DNA of 35,803 nucleotides from Gemmatimonadota bacterium. Its GTDB lineage: Bacteria > Gemmatimonadota > Gemmatimonadetes > Gemmatimonadales > Gemmatimonadaceae. The stretch covers positions 1 through 35,803 of the forward strand of contig JAGWYS010000009.1 of the NCBI GenBank assembly GCA_018969225.1, read 5' to 3'. Both the position numbers and the translations under genes were made by a program. The first letter of the stretch is position 1, and each line of letters starts with the position of its first letter. Under the pieces are notes generated by a model that made no database searches, was not told the origin of the DNA, and saw only the letters and a list, made by a program, of their open reading frames with translations. Positions 30,321 through 35,803 of the stretch are shown here, one piece after another.

Positions 30321-31583
30321 GTGGATCGTCCCCCTGCCGCCGCGCCGGCCCCTCCGCCCGAGGAGGCGCCGCGCTTCCTGCTGGAGCTGGCCCATGCCCT
30401 CCATGCCGCCGGAACGCCGGCGCACCGGCTGGAAGGGGCGCTGGCCGCCGTGGCGCGCCAGCTTGGGGTGGAGGCGTCCTTCTTCTCCACCCCGACCAGC
30501 CTGATGGTGGGGATCGGGTCGTTGGAGGCGCAGCGGGTGCACCTGCTCCGAGTGGAGCCCGGCGAGCCCAACCTGGCGCTGGTGGCCGGCTTGGGCGTCG
30601 TGATGCAGGGAGTCGCCGACGGCACGGTCTCGCCGGCGGAGGCGCGCCACCGCGTGCGGGCGCTCCAGGCGGCCCGGTCCCCCTATGGGCTGGGCCTGGA
30701 GCTGCTGGCGTTCGTGCTCGCATCGGCGGCCGTGGCCTGTTTTCTGGGCGTGCGACCGGTGGACGTGGCCATTGCGGCGGGGCTCGGGCTGATCACCGGG
30801 CTCGTTGCATGGAGAGCCGGGGCCTACGAGAGCACCCGACCCATGGTCACGCCGCTGGCCGCGTTCCTCGTGAGCGCCGTGGCCCTCGCGCTCGACGGCG
30901 CCCTGCATGGCACCGCGGGCTACGCCACCACGGTGGCGGGGCTGGTGGTCCTGTTGCCGGGGCTGGCCTTCACCGTCGGGCTGACCGAGCTGTCCACCCG
31001 CCACCTTTCCTCGGGGACCGCGCGCCTCAGCGGGGCGCTGGTGACCTTCCTGGGGCTCGGATTCGGGGTGGCGCTCGGCGCGCGCCTGGGGAGCACCGTC
31101 GCGCAGTGGCTCGTGCCGCTGGCGTCCACCCTCCCCCCGTCCATCACGGCGGCGCCCCTCCCCGGGTGGAGCCCGGCGGTGGCCCTGCTGGTGGCCCCCT
31201 TGGCCTTCACCGTGCTGCTCAAGGGCGCCCCGCGCGACGCCTTCGCCATCCTGTGCGCCTGTGCCGGCGCCTACCTCACGGCCCAGGTGGTGGGTGACGC
31301 CTTGGGCGAGGAGCTCGGCGCGTTCGCTGGCGCAGCGCTGGTCAGTGCCGGGAGCACCGTAGCCGCCCGGTGGCGGCGGAGCGTGGCCATGGTCACGCAG
31401 GTGCCCGGGCTGCTCATCCTGGTTCCCGGCAGCATCGGCTTCCGCAGCGTCACGTCGCTGCTGGGGCAGCAGGTGGAGGCGGGGATCGCCACCGCATTCC
31501 AGCTGGCGCTCGTGGGGATTTCGCTGGCGGCCGGGGTCGTGGCGGGGAACGCGTTGGCGCAGGTGGGGCGCCGCCGCGTGTAG
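30321..31583 (+). CDS. Threonine/serine exporter family protein (ThrE-like, both halves fused)
   Basis: FLLELAHALHAAGTPAHRLEGALAAVARQLGVEASFFSTPTSLMVGIG followed by many TM helices; LVPGSIGFRSV near the C-terminus. Confidence 0.9.
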   Translation: MDRPPAAAPAPPPEEAPRFLLELAHALHAAGTPAHRLEGALAAVARQLGVEASFFSTPTSLMVGIGSLEAQRVHLLRVEPGEPNLALVAGLGVVMQGVADGTVSPAEARHRVRALQAARSPYGLGLELLAFVLASAAVACFLGVRPVDVAIAAGLGLITGLVAWRAGAYESTRPMVTPLAAFLVSAVALALDGALHGTAGYATTVAGLVVLLPGLAFTVGLTELSTRHLSSGTARLSGALVTFLGLGFGVALGARLGSTVAQWLVPLASTLPPSITAAPLPGWSPAVALLVAPLAFTVLLKGAPRDAFAILCACAGAYLTAQVVGDALGEELGAFAGAALVSAGSTVAARWRRSVAMVTQVPGLLILVPGSIGFRSVTSLLGQQVEAGIATAFQLALVGISLAAGVVAGNALAQVGRRRV

Positions 31584-31604
31584 GGCGGCGGCGCCTACGC
31601 CGCC
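31584..31604. terminator. Candidate bidirectional hairpin between convergent thrE and MFS genes
   Basis: ggcggcg-gcgccta-cgccgcc: perfect 7-bp GC stem. The MFS stop codon lies within the loop/right arm. Confidence 0.45.
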
Positions 31605-32968
31605 GAGGCCGTGCCCCGCTCCTGCTCCTCCTCCATCTCGCGCACGGCCGTCACGGTGCGCTGATAGGCGGTCCGTCCCCACCCGAGCAGCAGCAGGGTG
31701 ACGGACATCCCCACGACAGCCACGGCGGCCAAGGACCAGCGGACGGCTGCAGGGTCGCGGAAGACGCGGTCGGTGAGAATGGCCACGGCGGCCGGCCCCA
31801 CGGCCCCCGAGACAAGGTTCTGCACCAGCTGGTACAGCGCACTCCCCTGTCCCCGCAACGTGGCGGGCATCGCCTCGGCCACGGCGGCGTTGGCGGCCCC
31901 CCAGGGCATGGCGGCAAACAGGTTCACGGGCACCAGCAGCGCCGCCGCCACCGTCGCCGACGGCACCACCGGATAGCTCCCGGCACAGACCAGCATCCCC
32001 AGGGCGGCCAGCATCCCCACCCGCAGCGGGGCGTCCACGCGGCCCCGCCGCGTCCACGCATCGCTCAGCCGACCGCCCAGCAACACCCCCACGGGGCCCA
32101 CGGTGAAAGTGAGCACCCCCTGCAGCGTCCCCGCCTCCGCCACGCTCCAGCCGTGCGTGCGCATCAGGAACGTCGCCAGCCAGAAGGCGATGCCGTAGTT
32201 CACCGCCGCCGAGCAGGCGTACCCCAGGCTCAGCGACGCCATCGTGCGCCCGTGCGCGCGCATGTGCTGCCATACCGCGGACAGGGAGGCCGCGTCCCTC
32301 GGGGGCGGGGCTGCCTGCTCGGCGCGGGGTTCGCGCATGGTCAGCGCGAGGAGCGCCACCAGCACGCCGGGGATCCCCACCAGCAGGAAAACCGCCTGCC
32401 AGGGGAAGACGCTCCCCAGCAGGGGCAGCTCCAGCATTCCCGGCCGGTCCAGCCGCCCCACCACGAAGGCCCCCAACGCGTAGGCGATCCCCGATCCGGC
32501 AAAGGTGCCGACCATGTACGTGCTCATGGCCAGCCCGCGACGCTCACTGGGGAAGGCGTCGGCAATGATCGACACCGCGGCGGGCGAGAGGGTGGCCTCC
32601 CCCACGCCGACGCCAATGCGCAGGAGAAACAGCTGGGCATACGAGCGGGCCCCTGCCGTGGCCGCCGTCAGCAGGCTCCAGACGGCAGCCCCCAGCGCCA
32701 CAATGCGCGGCCGGTGACCGCCGCCATCCACCCACCGGCCAATCGGCAGCCCCAGGAGCGAGTAGAACACGGCAAACCCGAGCCCGGCCAGGACCCCGAG
32801 TTCGGTGTCCGTGACGCCGAGATCCCGCTGGATGGGAGTCACGAGGAGGGCGAGGATCTGCCGGTCCACGAAGCCGGAGACGTTGGCCAGCGTGAGCACG
32901 GCCACGGCATACCAGGCGTGCGTCGCCGGCAGGCGGGGGGGACGGTGGGGGCGCGAGGAGTCCGGCAT
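31595..32968 (-). CDS. MFS transporter (spinster-like)
   Basis: NVSGFVDRQILALLVTPIQRDLGVTDTELGVLAGLGFAVFYSLLGLPIGRWVD, LFLLRIGVGVGEATLSPAAVSIIADAFPSERRGLAMS. Confidence 0.92.
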   Translation of the reverse strand: MPDSSRPHRPPRLPATHAWYAVAVLTLANVSGFVDRQILALLVTPIQRDLGVTDTELGVLAGLGFAVFYSLLGLPIGRWVDGGGHRPRIVALGAAVWSLLTAATAGARSYAQLFLLRIGVGVGEATLSPAAVSIIADAFPSERRGLAMSTYMVGTFAGSGIAYALGAFVVGRLDRPGMLELPLLGSVFPWQAVFLLVGIPGVLVALLALTMREPRAEQAAPPPRDAASLSAVWQHMRAHGRTMASLSLGYACSAAVNYGIAFWLATFLMRTHGWSVAEAGTLQGVLTFTVGPVGVLLGGRLSDAWTRRGRVDAPLRVGMLAALGMLVCAGSYPVVPSATVAAALLVPVNLFAAMPWGAANAAVAEAMPATLRGQGSALYQLVQNLVSGAVGPAAVAILTDRVFRDPAAVRWSLAAVAVVGMSVTLLLLGWGRTAYQRTVTAVREMEEEQERGTASAA

Positions 32969-32985
32969 GGACGAAAGGTGCGGCA

Positions 32986-33001
32986 GCGCGCGCGCGCGCG
33001 C
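32986..33001. repeat. (GC)8 dinucleotide run in the divergent MFS/PPTase intergenic region
   Basis: gcgcgcgcgcgcgcgc read directly. Confidence 0.9.
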
Positions 33002-33042
33002 ACCGGGCGGACGCGTCCTGCCGCTGGTCGGGACCGGGGCGA

Positions 33043-33048
33043 TACATT
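33043..33048 (+). promoter_or_regulatory. Candidate -10 box TACATT 7 nt upstream of PPTase ATG (possible leaderless start)
   Basis: gaTACATTcaccgcaATG. Confidence 0.45.
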
Positions 33049-33055
33049 CACCGCA

Positions 33056-33811
33056 ATGGCCTCCCCCCTCCCGCCGCCTTGGCCTGGCCACGCGCCCGGC
33101 CTCCTCGACGTCCCAAGCGTCCCCGGCGGCGTGCTGGCCGTCCTGGACGTGGGGGGGGACGTCCCCGCCCCCGATGAGGCGGCCCTCTCGGCGCTTTGCG
33201 CCTCGGGGTGGCTCCATCCGGAGGAGGTCGCGCGCGCCTCGGCGTTTCCCCTGCCACGGCGCGTGACGTGGGTGGGTGGACGGCTGGCGCTGCGGCAGGC
33301 CCGGCGACACCTCGAACCCGCGGCCCGCGACGGCGCCGTGCTGGCCACCGATCGTGGGGGACCCATGCTGCCGCCGCACCTGGCGGGGTCCATCAGCCAC
33401 AAGGGCACCCGCATGCTCGCGCTGGTCGTCCGCGCCGGCCCCGAAGTGCATTCGGTGGGCGTGGATGTCGAGGCGCGGCCGGCGCCCGACGCTCCCCCCT
33501 CCCCTGACCTCGCGCCCCGGATCCTGACCACGGCGGAACAGGAGCGGCTGGCCGTGCAGGCCCCCTCGCCCCGCGCGCGCCGCGAAGCCACGCTGGTGGC
33601 CTTCGCGCTCAAGGAGGCGGTTTACAAGGCCATCGACCCGGTCGTCCGTCGGTATGTCCGATTCACCGAGGTGGAAGTCGCTTTGGGGCCACCCGGGCCG
33701 GTGGCCGTCCGTTTGCGGCTCCCCGATCCCGTCCTCCGCGGCGCCACCGTGACCGCCGCGTGGCAGGTGGACGGCCCGTGGATCACTGCTGTGGCGAGCA
33801 TGCGCCGATGA
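33056..33811 (+). CDS. 4'-phosphopantetheinyl transferase superfamily protein
   Basis: WVGGRLALRQA, LAGSISHKG, SVGVDVEARPAP, LVAFALKEAVYKAIDP match EntD/Sfp-type PPTase motifs. Confidence 0.92.
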   Translation: MASPLPPPWPGHAPGLLDVPSVPGGVLAVLDVGGDVPAPDEAALSALCASGWLHPEEVARASAFPLPRRVTWVGGRLALRQARRHLEPAARDGAVLATDRGGPMLPPHLAGSISHKGTRMLALVVRAGPEVHSVGVDVEARPAPDAPPSPDLAPRILTTAEQERLAVQAPSPRARREATLVAFALKEAVYKAIDPVVRRYVRFTEVEVALGPPGPVAVRLRLPDPVLRGATVTAAWQVDGPWITAVASMRR

Positions 33812-34410
33812 CCTTGCCTTCCGAACCGTCACGCCCCCGCTCTCCGCGGCGAGGCGCGCTCCCCGCGTCCACCGCGTTCGTGCTGGCCCTGGGGGCCGGC
33901 TGCGCGGCCCTGCTGCTGCGCAACGTGATGACCGGCGCACCGACCTCCCGCGCCGTGCCCGGTGCATCGACGGAGACGCCGTCCGTGCAGGAGGCGCTGG
34001 GACGCTTCGCCGTGCGTGATGTCCGCGGGCGCACGGTCCCGCTGGTCCCGCAGGGGGAGCCGGCGGTGGTCATGATCAGCTCCCGCACCTGCGGGTGGTG
34101 CAAGCGGGCGCTGAAGGATCTCGGCGAGCTGGCGGGGGGACGTCCGCTGTCACGCCTGCGCTTGCTCACGCTGGAAGGGGCGGGGGAAGGAGGCCCGATG
34201 GTGGCCAAGGAAGGAATCACCGGCGCCGTCCTCCTGGGGCCGGCCGGGAGCGCCGACCAGGTGCAGCTGACCTTCCGATACCCGGGCACCCCCACCTTCC
34301 TCGCGGTGGACCGCCAGGGCCGGGTGGTGCGCACGCTCCCCGGCTACCCCATCCGCGAGGAGATGCGCCACTGGTTCGCGGTGATGGTCGGGGACGCGGA
34401 CGCGCCCTGA
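33808..34410 (+). CDS. Membrane-anchored thioredoxin-fold protein with CGWC motif
   Basis: N-terminal TM segment; AVVMISSRTCGWCKRALKDL; YPGTPTFLAVDRQGRVVRTLPGY. ATG overlaps the PPTase stop by 4 nt. Confidence 0.82.
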   Translation: MTLPSEPSRPRSPRRGALPASTAFVLALGAGCAALLLRNVMTGAPTSRAVPGASTETPSVQEALGRFAVRDVRGRTVPLVPQGEPAVVMISSRTCGWCKRALKDLGELAGGRPLSRLRLLTLEGAGEGGPMVAKEGITGAVLLGPAGSADQVQLTFRYPGTPTFLAVDRQGRVVRTLPGYPIREEMRHWFAVMVGDADAP

Positions 34411-34417
34411 CCGCACG

Positions 34418-34849
34418 CTACCCCAACCGCCCCAGCCGCCGACGGTCCAGCACCGCGAGCACCGCGCACAGGGTGATGGCCACCGCCGACACCACGCACC
34501 ACGGGCAGAAGCCCCGCAGCACCACGAACTCGCCGTACTTGAGCCGCACAGTGAAAAGCACGGCGGGCCAGATCAGCCCCTGCATCAGCGTGTTGGGCCA
34601 TCGCGCGTCGGCGAACCGTTCGGTCGTGCCGGCCATGGCGGCCAGGAACAGCAGCGCGTACCCCACCGTGCCGATGAGCGCCACATCCACCCCCAGGAAC
34701 CAGCCGTAGCGGCTCCCCTGCACGTAGGCGCATCCGTGCCCGCCGCCGCACGCCAGCGTGCCGGCCACCCCGATCTTCCAGAGGTGGAGGTACAGGGCCA
34801 CCAGCCCGGAGACCAGGCTGGCGAGAGCGATGCCCATCCGATGGGTCAC
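34418..34849 (-). CDS. Vitamin K epoxide reductase (VKOR) family protein
   Basis: CGGGHGCAYVQGSRYGWFLGVDVALIGTVGYALLF and GFCPWCVVSA (CxxC); four-TM-like profile. Start GTG 34849 or ATG 34837. Confidence 0.9.
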   Translation of the reverse strand: MTHRMGIALASLVSGLVALYLHLWKIGVAGTLACGGGHGCAYVQGSRYGWFLGVDVALIGTVGYALLFLAAMAGTTERFADARWPNTLMQGLIWPAVLFTVRLKYGEFVVLRGFCPWCVVSAVAITLCAVLAVLDRRRLGRLG

Positions 34850-34923
34850 GGTCGGTCCTGCGACGGGGGAGAAGCGGGGGCCGGGGGGCCGGCGGGGATC
34901 TATCGCGAAAGATGCCCCGCCCC

Positions 34924-34929
34924 TACCTT
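34924..34929 (+). promoter_or_regulatory. Candidate -10 box TACCTT 8 nt upstream of DUF485 ATG
   Basis: cccTACCTTcgcgcgccATG. Confidence 0.4.
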
Positions 34930-34937
34930 CGCGCGCC

Positions 34938-35252
34938 ATGACTCCCTCCCCCGCCCCGCCCGCCGCGTCCCCCGATGCCGCGGCGCTCGCCCGTGCTCGC
35001 TGGCGCGTCGCGGCCGCCCTGACGGCGGCCATGGTCTGCGTGTACTTCGGGTTCATCGGTCTGGTGGCCTGGCGCCGCGACTGGCTGGCCACCCCGCTCG
35101 GTGAAGGGCTGACCGTGGGGATCGTGCTGGGGGCGCTGGTCATCGTGGCCGCGTGGGGGCTCACCTGGCGGTACGTGCGGTGGACCCGGGCGCACTACGA
35201 CCCCGCGCTGGCGGCCCTGCGGGCGCACCGGCAGGGGAGGAAGACGCCATGA
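34938..35252 (+). CDS. DUF485-like small membrane protein
   Basis: [72 protein letters not shown], upstream of an SSS-family permease, the usual DUF485-ActP arrangement. Confidence 0.85.
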   Translation: MTPSPAPPAASPDAAALARARWRVAAALTAAMVCVYFGFIGLVAWRRDWLATPLGEGLTVGIVLGALVIVAAWGLTWRYVRWTRAHYDPALAALRAHRQGRKTP

Positions 35253-35803
35253 TCGCCGCCCTCCTGCCGCAAGCGGCGGCCCCCGGTTTCGGCACCCCGG
35301 ACGGGGTCGCCATCGCGTTCTTCGTCGGGTTCATCGCCCTCACCCTCGGCATCACCGGGTGGGCGGCGCGTCGCACCCGCACCACCGAACACTTCTACGC
35401 GGCTGGTCGCACCGTCACCGCCACCCAGAATGGCATCGCGCTCGCAGGGGACTACATGAGCGCGGCGTCTTTCCTCGGCATCGCCGGGCTCGTGGCCACC
35501 TCAGGCTTTGACGGGCTCATCTATTCCACCGGGTGGCTGGTGGGGTGGCCGGTGGTGCTGTTCCTCATCGCCGAGCCGCTGCGCAACCTGGGGCGGTACA
35601 CCTTCGCCGACGTGGTGGCGTCCAGCCTCGACCCCGTCCCGGTGCGGCTGGCCGCCGCGGGGGGAACGCTGGCCACCATCACCTTCTACCTCATCGCGCA
35701 GATGGTGGGGGCGGGGAGCCTCATCCGGCTGCTGTTCGGCATCCCGTACGAGACCGCGGTGGTCATCGTGGGGGCGGCGATGATGGCGTACGTGCTCTTC
35801 GGC
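35249..35803 (+). CDS. actP: Sodium:solute symporter, cation/acetate symporter ActP-like (3' truncated by window)
   Basis: Open frame to the window end: [106 protein letters not shown]. Confidence 0.9.
   Translation, partial: MIAALLPQAAAPGFGTPDGVAIAFFVGFIALTLGITGWAARRTRTTEHFYAAGRTVTATQNGIALAGDYMSAASFLGIAGLVATSGFDGLIYSTGWLVGWPVVLFLIAEPLRNLGRYTFADVVASSLDPVPVRLAAAGGTLATITFYLIAQMVGAGSLIRLLFGIPYETAVVIVGAAMMAYVLFG

Noticed and set aside
31370-33055. Long N-terminal extension of the PPTase ORF
   Set aside because: Antisense to the MFS gene, His/Gly/Arg-rich. ATG 33056 has a promoter-like box and a normal PPTase N-terminus.

Overview
This is a GC-rich, densely coded bacterial chromosomal segment. 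Gene content and style suggest a Gemmatimonadota/FCB-type genome, but that is inference without a database search. I support 33 protein-coding genes, two of them truncated by the window edges. I found no rRNA or tRNA genes, no CRISPR array, and no transposase, integrase or phage genes. Gene blocks: (1) the end of a secreted protein with a FlgD/T9SS-like C-terminal module, then DAHP synthase and LolA; (2) a minus-strand operon prfA-prmC-ylbF-like-tmk-S41 protease; (3) a Crp/Fnr regulator; (4) a minus-strand cassette Gfo/Idh/MocA oxidoreductase - DUF4105 - HyuA - UDG-like glycosylase - HyuB, in which neighbouring genes overlap by 3-4 nt; (5) rimO-hemL-SpoIID; (6) a hypothetical protein - NtrC-type regulator - hypothetical protein - aldehyde dehydrogenase - RpoD-like sigma - YajQ run; (7) a Tat-type PLP enzyme and the ComM/YifB ATPase; (8) FKBP plus D-aminoacylase; (9) ThrE exporter and MFS transporter; (10) PPTase, a thioredoxin-like protein, VKOR, and DUF485-ActP. 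The best candidate for something undescribed is block 4, where a uracil-DNA-glycosylase-fold gene sits between the two hydantoinase/oxoprolinase subunit genes. Other signals are repeated TANNNT boxes 5-8 nt upstream of start codons (possible leaderless transcription), two unrelated 15-bp tandem arrays, a Trx-like/VKOR convergent pair, and a housekeeping-type sigma gene at the end of a sigma-54-regulator gene run. Most of the window looks like ordinary core chromosome.
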